DNA of 6,746 bases, from the NCBI GenBank assembly GCA_023266715.1, contig JAHFPK010000157.1, positions 1 through 6,746 of the forward strand. Direction: 5' to 3'. Position numbers and translations under genes: made by a program. Below the pieces are notes generated by a model. The model did not search any database. It saw nothing but the letters and a program-made list of their open reading frames with translations, and was not told the origin of the DNA. This document shows, piece by piece, positions 1 through 6,485 of the stretch. Numbering within the stretch: the first letter of the stretch is position 1; every line of letters begins with the position of its first letter. The DNA comes from Hyphomicrobiales bacterium. Its GTDB lineage: Bacteria > Pseudomonadota > Alphaproteobacteria > Rhizobiales > Aestuariivirgaceae.

Positions 1-60
1 GACCGTGCCCAGCCGCGCTGCGCCAATTGTCTTATGAAGTGAAAAGGAAAACTCGGTCAT
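1..60 (-). CDS. tgt: Queuine/preQ1 tRNA-guanine transglycosylase, N-terminal fragment (runs off the left edge)
   Basis: Only the first 20 codons lie in the window. The ATG is at 60-58 and the frame is open to base 1. The peptide begins MTEFSFSLHKT and continues with GAARLGTV, which matches the usual Tgt N-terminus (F-x-F-x-hydrophobic, then a G-A-A/R-x-G-x-hydrophobic strand). In bacteria Tgt swaps guanine 34 of GUN-anticodon tRNAs (Asp, Asn, His, Tyr) for preQ1, making the substrate that QueA then modifies. The start overlaps the queA stop by four bases (ATGA, 60-57). There is no clear Shine-Dalgarno sequence, so coupled re-initiation after queA is likely. The call rests on a short stretch, but the queA neighbour strongly supports it. 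The catalytic aspartates and zinc site lie outside the window and cannot be checked. Confidence 0.88.
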   Translation of the reverse strand, partial: MTEFSFSLHKTIGAARLGTV

Positions 61-1115
61 GATGCTTGCGGGAATAGTAGGCAGCAATCGCCATAGGAAT
101 AGAAACGATAGTTATTATGAATGGCATGGGCATAGGCCGCTTTCATCCGCGCCGTGCCCGCAAAGGCCGAAACCAGCATGAACAGCGTTGAGCGCGGCAA
201 GTGAAAATTGCTGATCAGCACATCGGCAGCCGAAAACCTGTAACCCGGTGTAATAAAAATATCCGTGGTTCCGCTGAAAGGTGCCAGTTTCGAACTCTCG
301 AGAAGACGCAAAGACGTGGTCCCAACCGCCACAATCCGCCCGCCCTTTTGCCGGGCAGTCTTCAGTCGAGTGACGGTTTCAGCGGATACTTCGCCCCATT
401 CCGCATGCATCTTGTGGTCCCTTGTATCCTCAACCTTTACCGGCAGAAAGGTCCCCGCCCCCACATGCAAAGTCAAAAATTCTGCCGTAATTCCAGCGGC
501 TTCAAACTTTTTCATAAGGTCAGGCGTGAAGTGCAGTCCAGCCGTTGGTGCCGCCACTGCTCCCGCGTATTTCGCAAACATGGTCTGGTAATCCGTGGCG
601 TCCTGCGCGTCCGTTGCCCGCTTGCCCTCAATATAAGGTGGCAGCGGCATCTGACCCACCGCATCGATTGCCTCGTCCAGCACAGGCCCGCTAAAGTCAA
701 AAGCCAAGGTGATTTCACCGGCCTCGCCCTTGGCTTCGACAGTGGCATCAAGATCGCCCAAAAGGCACACCCGGCCTTCCGCCCCAAAACGCAGCCGGTC
801 ACCCACCTGCAATTTTTTGCCCGGCTTGGCAAAGGCCTTCCAGTGCGAGTCATCAATCCGCATATGCAGCAGCGCCTCGATCTTCGGCGTTGTCCCGCCG
901 CGCCCGGTGCGAACCCCTGTCAGCGCCGCCGGAATGACTTTCGTGTTGTTGAAAACCAGCACATCGCCGCGGCGCAGCTGCGACGGCAAATCACCAACTG
1001 TGAAATCGGAAAACCCTTCGCCCACCACCAGCAATTTGGCAGCCTCGCGCGGAACCGCCGGACGAAGCGCGATGCGCTCCGGCAGCAGTTCAAAATCAAA
1101 ATCTGAAACGCGCAT
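57..1115 (-). CDS. queA: S-adenosylmethionine:tRNA ribosyltransferase-isomerase QueA
   Basis: QueA transfers and isomerises the ribose of S-adenosylmethionine onto preQ1 at tRNA position 34, giving epoxyqueuosine. It is cytosolic. The product is 352 aa, normal for the family. Family blocks in order: DFDFELLPE (5-13), DVLVFNNTKVIPA (51-63), GAVAAPTAGLHFT (185-197), LHVGAGTF (216-223), VAVGTTSLR (262-270), ITPGYRF (288-294), SNFHLPRSTL (302-311) and YRFYSYGD (336-343). I chose the ATG at 1115 because the protein then begins MRVSDFDF, as homologues do. An upstream in-frame start at 1142 would only add nine residues inside the preceding gene. The start shares one base with the stop of that gene (TGATG), and the stop overlaps the tgt start (ATGA), so it is a middle cistron. 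The C-terminus reads GDCCLLFPQAS, where homologues usually have small residues after GD; this is a minor oddity. Confidence 0.97.
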   Translation of the reverse strand: MRVSDFDFELLPERIALRPAVPREAAKLLVVGEGFSDFTVGDLPSQLRRGDVLVFNNTKVIPAALTGVRTGRGGTTPKIEALLHMRIDDSHWKAFAKPGKKLQVGDRLRFGAEGRVCLLGDLDATVEAKGEAGEITLAFDFSGPVLDEAIDAVGQMPLPPYIEGKRATDAQDATDYQTMFAKYAGAVAAPTAGLHFTPDLMKKFEAAGITAEFLTLHVGAGTFLPVKVEDTRDHKMHAEWGEVSAETVTRLKTARQKGGRIVAVGTTSLRLLESSKLAPFSGTTDIFITPGYRFSAADVLISNFHLPRSTLFMLVSAFAGTARMKAAYAHAIHNNYRFYSYGDCCLLFPQAS

Positions 1116-1501
1116 CAGGGACCAAAGCAGGTCACTGCCCAAGCGCCAACGCCAGCGACCCTTAAGGTTCCAGCCGAGACATAATCCTCGCCCTCGCTCG
1201 CCTTAAACAGGCGAAGCTGGGCCACGATTGCATCCATCTTGTCATCGGTCGCATCAATGTAAATCTGGTCAGCCGTTTCGAAAGCCTGCCCCTTGGTGAT
1301 CGGCGTGGCGCCGGCATCCCGCGTGGACCATTTCTTCCTGCCCGCTTCAACCTCTATGGTATCGACAGCGATCACATTCATGTTGCCGAGCAAGACATTG
1401 AACGAAGCCTTGTCGCCATCGGAGCAGTTGAGCCATTCCGTTGCCTTCGCAGGCGCCGCGGTGGCAATCACCAAAAACCCAATGGCGACGAGGCGTTTCA
1501 T
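1115..1501 (-). CDS. Small exported protein of unknown function
   Basis: I do not recognise this 128-aa protein. It starts MKRLVAIGFLVIATAAPAKA, a good Sec signal peptide (basic n-region, hydrophobic core, AKA cleavage motif) with likely cleavage before Thr21. The mature part of about 108 residues is soluble, has no further membrane segment and lacks a lipobox cysteine. It contains exactly two cysteines, Cys26 (WLNCSDGD) near the start and Cys125 (WAVTCFGP) near the end, suggesting a disulfide in the periplasm. The alternation of short hydrophobic stretches suggests a mostly beta fold. The ATG at 1501 shares one base with the ppiB stop (TGATG). A GTG at 1504 is also in frame, but the ATG gives the same overlap geometry as its neighbours. 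It ends with TGATG into queA. Placement after two cyclophilins suggests co-expression with them, but no function can be inferred from that. Confidence 0.85.
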   Translation of the reverse strand: MKRLVAIGFLVIATAAPAKATEWLNCSDGDKASFNVLLGNMNVIAVDTIEVEAGRKKWSTRDAGATPITKGQAFETADQIYIDATDDKMDAIVAQLRLFKASEGEDYVSAGTLRVAGVGAWAVTCFGP

Positions 1502-1968
1502 CACTTCACGTCTGCTGCAACCTGCATCTTGATGATCTTATCGGGGTTGCTCACGGGCTCGCCGCGCTTTAGGGCATCAACATGCTCCATGCCGGAAGTC
1601 ACCCGCCCCCAAACCGTGTACTGATTATCAAGAAAGGTTGCATCGCCAAAGCAGATGAAGAACTGGCTGTTGGCCGAATTCGGGTTGGAAGACCGTGCCA
1701 TGGAGCAGATGCCGCGCACATGGGGTTCCCTCGAGAATTCAGCCTTGAGGTCCGGTTTTTTGGAGCCGCCCATGCCGGTGCCGGTAGGGTCGCCGCCCTG
1801 CGCCATGAAGCCTTCGATTACGCGGTGGAACACTACACCATCATAGAAGCCATCCCTGGCCAATTCCTTGATGCGCGCCACATGGCCCGGTGCCAGCTTC
1901 GGCAGGAGCTCAATGACAACACGGCCCTTGGCCAGGTCGAGGTGAAGGGTATTTTCGAGATCAGCCAT
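1501..1968 (-). CDS. ppiB: Cytoplasmic cyclophilin-type peptidyl-prolyl cis-trans isomerase
   Basis: This enzyme catalyses cis-trans isomerisation of peptide bonds before proline and assists protein folding. It has 155 aa and no signal peptide (starts MADLENTLHLDL), so it should act in the cytoplasm. The single cyclophilin domain covers nearly all of it. Visible motifs are GFYDGVVFHRVIEGFMAQGGDP (41-61, written here as two blocks: GFYDG and FHRVIEGFMAQGGDP), SANSQFFI (98-105) and the FLDNQYTVWGRV block (112-123). The catalytic arginine (Arg55 of human cyclophilin A) is Arg49, with Phe54, Met55 and Gln57 lining the site. The position of human Trp121, important for cyclosporin binding, is Phe112, as in many bacterial members. 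The ATG at 1968 shares one base with the stop of the upstream cyclophilin (TAATG), and its own stop overlaps the next start. The gene symbol follows the E. coli convention by location, not by demonstrated orthology. Confidence 0.95.
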   Translation of the reverse strand: MADLENTLHLDLAKGRVVIELLPKLAPGHVARIKELARDGFYDGVVFHRVIEGFMAQGGDPTGTGMGGSKKPDLKAEFSREPHVRGICSMARSSNPNSANSQFFICFGDATFLDNQYTVWGRVTSGMEHVDALKRGEPVSNPDKIIKMQVAADVK

Positions 1969-2477
1969 TATTGCACCGTAACCTTTACCATCTTGTCTGG
2001 AGTTTCTGGGGGCTCGCCGCGTTCAAGGCGGTCAACGCAGAACATGCCTTCATCGTCAACCTTGCCGAACACCGTATAGTTGCCGTCAAGGAACCCGCCG
2101 TCGGCAAACATGATGAAGAACTGGCTATTGGCCGAATCCGGATCACTGGAGCGCGCCATGCCAACCGTGCCGCGGGCAAAATGCTCTTTGGTAAACTCGG
2201 CCTTGATATCGGGTTCTTCCGAACCGCCGGTGCCGGTGCCCGTCGGATCGCCCGTCTGGGCCATGAAGCCATCAATCACCCGGTGAAATACTTTGCCATC
2301 ATAGAAACCAGCCGCCGCAAGCTTGGAGACCTGTGCCACATGGTTTGGCGCCAAATCCGGGCGCAGCGTAATGGTAAAACTGCATTTGTCGCTGGTTTCG
2401 ATGGTAATCTTTTCCACGGCCATGGCAGGTGTTGCCAACAAAAGGGCCGCCATGGCACACATGCCAAGTATCTTCAT
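1968..2477 (-). CDS. ppiA: Exported (periplasmic) cyclophilin-type peptidyl-prolyl cis-trans isomerase
   Basis: A proline isomerase predicted to act in the periplasm, 169 aa. Residues 1-20 (MKILGMCAMAALLLATPAMA) form a Sec signal peptide with AMA before Val21. The cyclophilin domain follows, with GFYDGKVFHRVIDGFMAQ in 57-74, TGTGTGGSEEPD (79-90), SANSQFFIMF (115-124) and GFLDGNYTVFGKV (128-140). Arg66 is the catalytic arginine, Phe71, Met72 and Gln74 line the pocket, and Phe129 stands at the Trp121 position of human cyclophilin A. The mature protein has two cysteines, Cys32 and Cys147. It is the first gene of the tight group leading to tgt and the only one with a strong Shine-Dalgarno site (GGAGA, 7 bases before the ATG). 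The 83-base gap to coaD contains no convincing terminator. A very weak promoter-like pair (TTGCGC at 2556-2551, TATCTG at 2533-2528) may drive this group. Confidence 0.95.
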   Translation of the reverse strand: MKILGMCAMAALLLATPAMAVEKITIETSDKCSFTITLRPDLAPNHVAQVSKLAAAGFYDGKVFHRVIDGFMAQTGDPTGTGTGGSEEPDIKAEFTKEHFARGTVGMARSSDPDSANSQFFIMFADGGFLDGNYTVFGKVDDEGMFCVDRLERGEPPETPDKMVKVTVQ

Positions 2478-2484
2478 TTTCTAT

Positions 2485-2489
2485 TCTCC
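2485..2489 (-). promoter_or_regulatory. Ribosome binding site of the exported cyclophilin gene
   Basis: On the minus strand GGAGA lies seven bases before the ATG at 2477. It is the clearest ribosome binding site in the five-gene group; the genes downstream have weak or no such sites and appear to depend on overlap with the previous stop codon. Confidence 0.8.
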
Positions 2490-2558
2490 GGTTGCAAGGT
2501 TAATGGGAATCGAACGCTGGATAGTGCCAGATATCGCCTGAATTGAGGCCGCGCAAGG

Positions 2559-2573
2559 GTTCAATTCTTGAAC
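2559..2573. repeat. Short perfect inverted repeat spanning the coaD stop codon
   Basis: GTTCAA (2559-2564) and TTGAAC (2568-2573) are perfect inverted arms around TTC. In the coaD transcript they could form a six-pair, three-loop hairpin over the last codons and the TGA at 2563-2561. No run of U follows, so this is not a standard intrinsic terminator. It may be chance. Confidence 0.3.
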
Positions 2574-3058
2574 GCCGCAGCCACCGCAGCCTGGGCTTCT
2601 TTCGGAATAAACAGGGAAATGTCACCACCCATTCTGGCGATTTGCTTAACGAGCGATGAGGCAATCATGCGGGTGGCAGGCGAAGCCGCCAGAAACACGG
2701 TTTCAATGTCGGGAGCCATTGCCCCGTTCATCTGCCCCATCTGCACTTCGTAATCAAAATCGCTGGCATCTCTTAATCCGCGGATAATCAGCCCCGCATG
2801 GGCGCGCCGTGCCGCATCCACAGCCAAATCGTCAAAGGTCACGACGCTGATTTTAACGCCCGTATGTTCCGCAATGGGTTTGGTTACGTGTTCAAGCAAT
2901 TCCACGCGGGTTTTCTCAAGCAGAAGAGATTGCTTGCCCGCATGGGTGCCCACCCCCAGAACCAGTTTGTCCACCAGCCGTGCCGACCTTGCAACAATAT
3001 CAAGGTGGCCATAGGTAACGGGGTCAAATGAGCCGGGATAAAAGCCTGTGCGTGCCAT
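2561..3058 (-). CDS. coaD: Phosphopantetheine adenylyltransferase
   Basis: CoaD joins ATP and 4'-phosphopantetheine to give dephospho-CoA, the fourth step of coenzyme A synthesis; the family enzyme is a cytosolic hexamer. The 165-aa product matches the usual length of about 160. It has the nucleotidyltransferase signature GFYPGSFDPVTYGH (5-18) with the catalytic TxGH-type motif TYGH ending at His18, Lys42 in the AGKQSLL segment, the IIRGLRDASDFDYE block (91-104) with Arg93 and Arg96, and the SSLVKQIARMGGD segment (134-146). The ATG at 3058 gives the expected N-terminus. No Shine-Dalgarno sequence is visible in the bases before it (TATCGGCTG), and a promoter-like element sits directly upstream, so the mRNA may be leaderless. 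The upstream exporter gene ends 35 bases away on the same strand, so read-through is also possible. Confidence 0.97.
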   Translation of the reverse strand: MARTGFYPGSFDPVTYGHLDIVARSARLVDKLVLGVGTHAGKQSLLLEKTRVELLEHVTKPIAEHTGVKISVVTFDDLAVDAARRAHAGLIIRGLRDASDFDYEVQMGQMNGAMAPDIETVFLAASPATRMIASSLVKQIARMGGDISLFIPKEAQAAVAAAFKN

Positions 3059-3064
3059 CAGCCG

Positions 3065-3093
3065 ATACTAGACTCTAAGCATACCTGGCGCAA
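3065..3093 (-). promoter_or_regulatory. Candidate promoter for coaD
   Basis: On the minus strand TTGCGC (3093-3088) and TAGTAT (3070-3065) are separated by exactly 17 bases. TTG of the -35 box matches the housekeeping sigma consensus, and TAGTAT matches TATAAT at four of six positions. With a standard distance from the -10 box the start site would be at 3058, the A of the coaD ATG. The -35 box directly follows the stop codon of the exporter gene. This is a pattern match only. Confidence 0.4.
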
Positions 3094-3705
3094 TCATCGT
3101 CCTCTTAAAGCCATCCACACGCCACCAGCCGTGAGGCAAATGCCGCTGACAATCTCGATGGCCCGTATGCGCGAACGTGACAGCCATGCACCCGCCTTGC
3201 CCGCCAGCAGCGCATAAAGCGTATCGCCAACGGCTGCAATCGCCATGAAAGTAAAGCCCAACAGAAGCGTCTGCTGCATCAGGTTTCCGTCCTTTGACAG
3301 AAATGGCGGGATCATCGCCCCGAACAGCACCAGCATCTTCGGGTTGGACATGATCACCACAAAACCCTGGAGGAAAAAGCTTCCCCGTGGTCGCGCCCGG
3401 TCCACCGCCACCGCCAAGTCCCCCTTGGAAAGGAACATCTTGATGCCAAGCCAGACTAAATAGGCAGCACCCGCCCAGCGCAAGGCATCGAACCACGTCC
3501 CCATGACCTTGATCGCAGCACCCAATCCTAATGCGGCGATGCCGAGCCAAATGACAAAGCCAACCTGCGTGCCCGCCACGTTCAGAAGCCCCGCCCGCGT
3601 GCCGAAACGTAGACTATTGGCAATGATCACAGTTACCGTGGGGCCCGGAACAAAGGCCAAGGCCATCGCTGCCACACAGAAGGTAAAATAGGATTCGTAG
3701 GACAT
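3094..3705 (-). CDS. LysE/RhtB-family amino acid exporter (six-helix inner membrane protein)
   Basis: This 203-aa protein has the size and layout of the LysE/RhtB superfamily, which exports amino acids or related metabolites, usually by proton exchange. About six hydrophobic segments are visible, near residues 4-26, 38-62, 72-92, 115-135, 146-168 and 183-201. Family marks are PGPT (20-23) at the end of the first helix, GTRAGLLNVAGTQVG (35-49) after it, the AAYLVWLGIKMF segment (80-91), and SNPK (119-122 region) with LVLFGAMIPPF after it. A charged loop (about 93-108) precedes the fourth helix. The ATG at 3705 has a strong Shine-Dalgarno site eight bases upstream. The gene lies 59 bases after gyrA with no terminator seen, so it may be cotranscribed with gyrA. 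The substrate cannot be read from the sequence; homoserine/threonine, lysine/arginine or other amino acids are all possible. Confidence 0.92.
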   Translation of the reverse strand: MSYESYFTFCVAAMALAFVPGPTVTVIIANSLRFGTRAGLLNVAGTQVGFVIWLGIAALGLGAAIKVMGTWFDALRWAGAAYLVWLGIKMFLSKGDLAVAVDRARPRGSFFLQGFVVIMSNPKMLVLFGAMIPPFLSKDGNLMQQTLLLGFTFMAIAAVGDTLYALLAGKAGAWLSRSRIRAIEIVSGICLTAGGVWMALRGR

Positions 3706-3713
3706 GATTTCAG

Positions 3714-3719
3714 CTCCTC
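3714..3719 (-). promoter_or_regulatory. Ribosome binding site of the LysE-family gene
   Basis: GAGGAG on the minus strand, eight bases before the ATG at 3705, is a near-ideal Shine-Dalgarno sequence. It fixes the start codon and shows the gene can be translated independently of gyrA. Confidence 0.85.
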
Positions 3720-3764
3720 ATTCAACCGAGGGAGCCAGAATTGCAGGGAGACTGTCAAGCGGAA

Positions 3765-6479
3765 TTAAACCTCGCCTTCGTCGCCTTCATCCTCGCTCAG
3801 GCGCTCAACCGAAACCACATGCTCGTCATCGGCCGTATTGATGACGATGACCCCTTGCGTCGAGCGTCCGGCTTTCCTGATGCCGTCAACCGGGCAGCGG
3901 ATCAGCTGTCCGCCGTCAGTCACCAGCATGATCTCATCAGAAGCCTCAACCGGGAAGGAAGCCACCAGCGGGCCGTTCCGCTCATTCACAGCCATGGCCA
4001 CAATACCTTTGCCGCCACGATTGGTGATCCGGTATTCAAAGGAAGACGTGCGCTTGCCATAGCCATTGCTGGAAACCGTCAAAATCACCTGCTCGGCGGC
4101 ACCCATCGCCGCATAGCGCTCCTGGGATAACCCCGCGTCAGCCACCACTTCCTCATCGGAACTTTCGGTTTCCGCCTCCTCGCCGGCAACCGCGCGCGAC
4201 ATCTTCAGGAATGCCATGCGCTCCTCGGCCGTAGCATCCACGTGCCTGATGATCGCCATGGAAATAACCTGATCGCCGTCCTCAAGCTTGATGCCGCGCA
4301 CACCCGTTGAATCACGGCCCTTGAATACGCGCACATCATTCACGCAGAAACGGATGCACTGGCCCTGCGCCGTGGTCAGCAGCACATCATCGGCGTCGCT
4401 GCAGATCTCCACATTGGCAATCTGGTCGCCCTCATCCAGTTTCATGGCAATCTTGCCGGAGCGGTTGATGTTCTCAAAATCCGAAAGCTCATTGCGCCGT
4501 ACCCCGCCGGAGCGCGTGGCAAACATCAACTGCAGATCAGCCGCATCGCTTGCATCTTCCGGCAACGGCATGATGGTCGTAATGCGCTCACCCTGCGCTA
4601 GCGGCAGAAGATTGATCAGGGCCTTTCCCCGCGCCTGCGGATTGCCGACCGGCAAACGCCAGACCTTCATCCGGTACACCATGCCGGCGGAAGAGAAGAA
4701 CAGGATGGGCGTGTGGGTATTGGCCACAAAAAGCTTGGTGACAAAATCCTCATCGCGCATTTGCGCCGCTGCCCGGCCCTTGCCGCCGCGCCGTTGTGCC
4801 CGGTAGGCCGAAAGCGGCACGCGCTTCACATAGCCCGCATGGGAAACCGTCACCACCATGTCTTCGCGCTGGATGAGATCTTCGTCCTCAACCTCGCCTT
4901 CATTCTCAATGATTTCCGTGCGCCGTGGCGTGGCAAAATCGTTTTTGATTTGCCTGAGCTCATCATTGATGATGTTCATCACGCGCAGGCGCGAGCGCAG
5001 GATTTCCAGATACTCGGAAATTTCCTTGGCAAGCTTCTGCAGCTCGTCAGTGATTTCATCAATGCCCAGGGCCGTAAGACGTTGCAGACGCAGATCGAGA
5101 ATGGCCCGCGCTTGCTCTTCCGAAAGCCGGTAATTATTGTCAGCACCGAGCGAATGCCGTGGGTCGGCAATCAGCGCAATCAGCGGCCCCAAATCCTTCG
5201 CTGGCCAAGCCCGGCCCATCAAGGCCGCGCGCGCTTCACCAGCATCTTTCGAACGGCGAATTAGCACAATCACTTCGTCAATATTGGCAACGGCAATGGC
5301 CAAACCTACCAGGATATGCGCCCGGTCGCGCGACTTGTTCAGCAGGAACTTGGTGCGCCGCGTGACCACTTCTTCGCGGAAGGCAATAAAGGCCTGCAAC
5401 AAGTCCTTAAGATTGAGCTGCTCAGGCCGCCCACCCGTCAGCGCGATATTGTTTACGCTGAAGGTGCTCTGCAATTGCGAGAAGCGGTAGAGCTGGTTGA
5501 GGATAACATCCGCCATGGCATCGCGCTTGATCTCGACAACAACCCGCATGCCCTCGCGTGAGGATTCATCTCGGATATCGGAAATCCCTTCAATCTTTTT
5601 GTCGCGCACCATTTCGGCAATGCGCTCGATCATCAGCGCCTTGTTCACCTGATAGGGAATTTCCGTAACGATCAATGCTTCACGATCTTTACGAAGTTCC
5701 TCGATATGCACCCGCCCACGCATCACGATTGAGCCGCGGCCTGTGTGAAACGCCGACTTGATGCCCATGCGCCCCAATATGATCCCGCCCGTCGGGAAGT
5801 CCGGCCCCGGCATAAGCTCAATCAGATCATCAATGGAAATAGCTGCATTGTCGATCATGGCAATTGTGGCGTCGATCACTTCGCCCAGATTGTGGGGTGC
5901 CATGTTGGTGGCCATGCCGACGGCAATGCCGCCCGCGCCATTGACCAGCAGGTTGGGATACTTGGCGGGAAGGACGACAGGTTCCGTGCGCTCGCCATCA
6001 TAGTTCGGCTGGAAATCAACCGTATCCTGCTCAATGTCGTCAAGGAGCGGCATTGCGGCTTCTGCCAGCCTGCTTTCCGTGTATCGCATGGCGGCCGGCG
6101 GATCACCATCCACCGAGCCGAAGTTGCCTTGGCTGCCGATGAGCGGCAGACGCATGGAGAAATCCTGCGCCATGCGGACCAGCGCGTCATAGATCGCACT
6201 ATCGCCATGCGGATGATAGCGGCCCATCACGTCACCAACCGTCGTGGCCGACTTTGTGAACCTCTTGTCTGGTGTCCTGCCGCCTTCGTGCATGGCGTAG
6301 AGAATGCGGCGGTGCACCGGTTTCAGGCCATCGCGCACGTCCGGCAAAGCCCGGCTCACGATCACGCTCATGGCGTAATCGAGATAGCTTTTCTTCATCT
6401 CATCTTCGATGGTGATGAGCGTAATTTCACCGGGATTGGCGGGCGGAACCACGCCATTCTTGTCGTCTTTGTCAGTCAC
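3765..6479 (-). CDS. gyrA: DNA gyrase subunit A
   Basis: GyrA is the DNA breakage-reunion subunit of the A2B2 gyrase, which introduces negative supercoils using ATP hydrolysed by GyrB. The 904-aa product is complete. The winged-helix/tower domain has the quinolone region HPHGDSAIYD (89-98), with Ser94 and Asp98 at the positions of E. coli Ser83 and Asp87, and RYTE (132-135) with catalytic Tyr133 (E. coli Tyr122). A long coiled-coil arm covers roughly 365-510. The C-terminal beta-pinwheel begins near 535 and carries the GyrA box QRRGGKG (562-568), which separates gyrase from topoisomerase IV ParC; a related NRGGKG is at 820-825. An acidic insert (about 765-782) and a short acidic tail (DEGDEGEV) are present. 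The start is GTG at 6479: an in-frame TAA at 6491-6489 blocks extension, and the next in-frame ATG (residue 28) would remove conserved N-terminal residues. AAGGG lies six bases upstream. Confidence 0.98.
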   Translation of the reverse strand: MTDKDDKNGVVPPANPGEITLITIEDEMKKSYLDYAMSVIVSRALPDVRDGLKPVHRRILYAMHEGGRTPDKRFTKSATTVGDVMGRYHPHGDSAIYDALVRMAQDFSMRLPLIGSQGNFGSVDGDPPAAMRYTESRLAEAAMPLLDDIEQDTVDFQPNYDGERTEPVVLPAKYPNLLVNGAGGIAVGMATNMAPHNLGEVIDATIAMIDNAAISIDDLIELMPGPDFPTGGIILGRMGIKSAFHTGRGSIVMRGRVHIEELRKDREALIVTEIPYQVNKALMIERIAEMVRDKKIEGISDIRDESSREGMRVVVEIKRDAMADVILNQLYRFSQLQSTFSVNNIALTGGRPEQLNLKDLLQAFIAFREEVVTRRTKFLLNKSRDRAHILVGLAIAVANIDEVIVLIRRSKDAGEARAALMGRAWPAKDLGPLIALIADPRHSLGADNNYRLSEEQARAILDLRLQRLTALGIDEITDELQKLAKEISEYLEILRSRLRVMNIINDELRQIKNDFATPRRTEIIENEGEVEDEDLIQREDMVVTVSHAGYVKRVPLSAYRAQRRGGKGRAAAQMRDEDFVTKLFVANTHTPILFFSSAGMVYRMKVWRLPVGNPQARGKALINLLPLAQGERITTIMPLPEDASDAADLQLMFATRSGGVRRNELSDFENINRSGKIAMKLDEGDQIANVEICSDADDVLLTTAQGQCIRFCVNDVRVFKGRDSTGVRGIKLEDGDQVISMAIIRHVDATAEERMAFLKMSRAVAGEEAETESSDEEVVADAGLSQERYAAMGAAEQVILTVSSNGYGKRTSSFEYRITNRGGKGIVAMAVNERNGPLVASFPVEASDEIMLVTDGGQLIRCPVDGIRKAGRSTQGVIVINTADDEHVVSVERLSEDEGDEGEV

Positions 6480-6485
6480 GGACAG

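Noticed and set aside
201..1106. Plus-strand 301-codon open frame opposite queA
   Set aside because: It mirrors the queA coding frame. The product is Arg/Gln/His-rich without a recognisable domain.
1971..2546. Plus-strand 191-codon open frame opposite the exported cyclophilin
   Set aside because: It is a shadow of the cyclophilin gene, whose active-site motifs and signal peptide are clear on the minus strand.
2478..2560. preQ1 riboswitch upstream of the operon that contains queA and tgt
   Set aside because: Such switches regulate queuosine genes in some bacteria, but this gap shows no pseudoknot-forming hairpin with an A-rich tail pairing to its loop, and the genes next to it are cyclophilins.
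3068..3550. Minus-strand 160-codon frame inside the exporter gene
   Set aside because: It overlaps the LysE-family gene in another frame. The Gly/Cys-rich product lacks motifs, while the exporter frame has full family marks.
3753..3758. Perfect TTGACA (-35 box) on the minus strand in the gyrA-exporter gap
   Set aside because: At 16 to 18 bases downstream there is only a C-rich sequence (around GGCTCC) with no resemblance to a -10 box, so I do not call a promoter.
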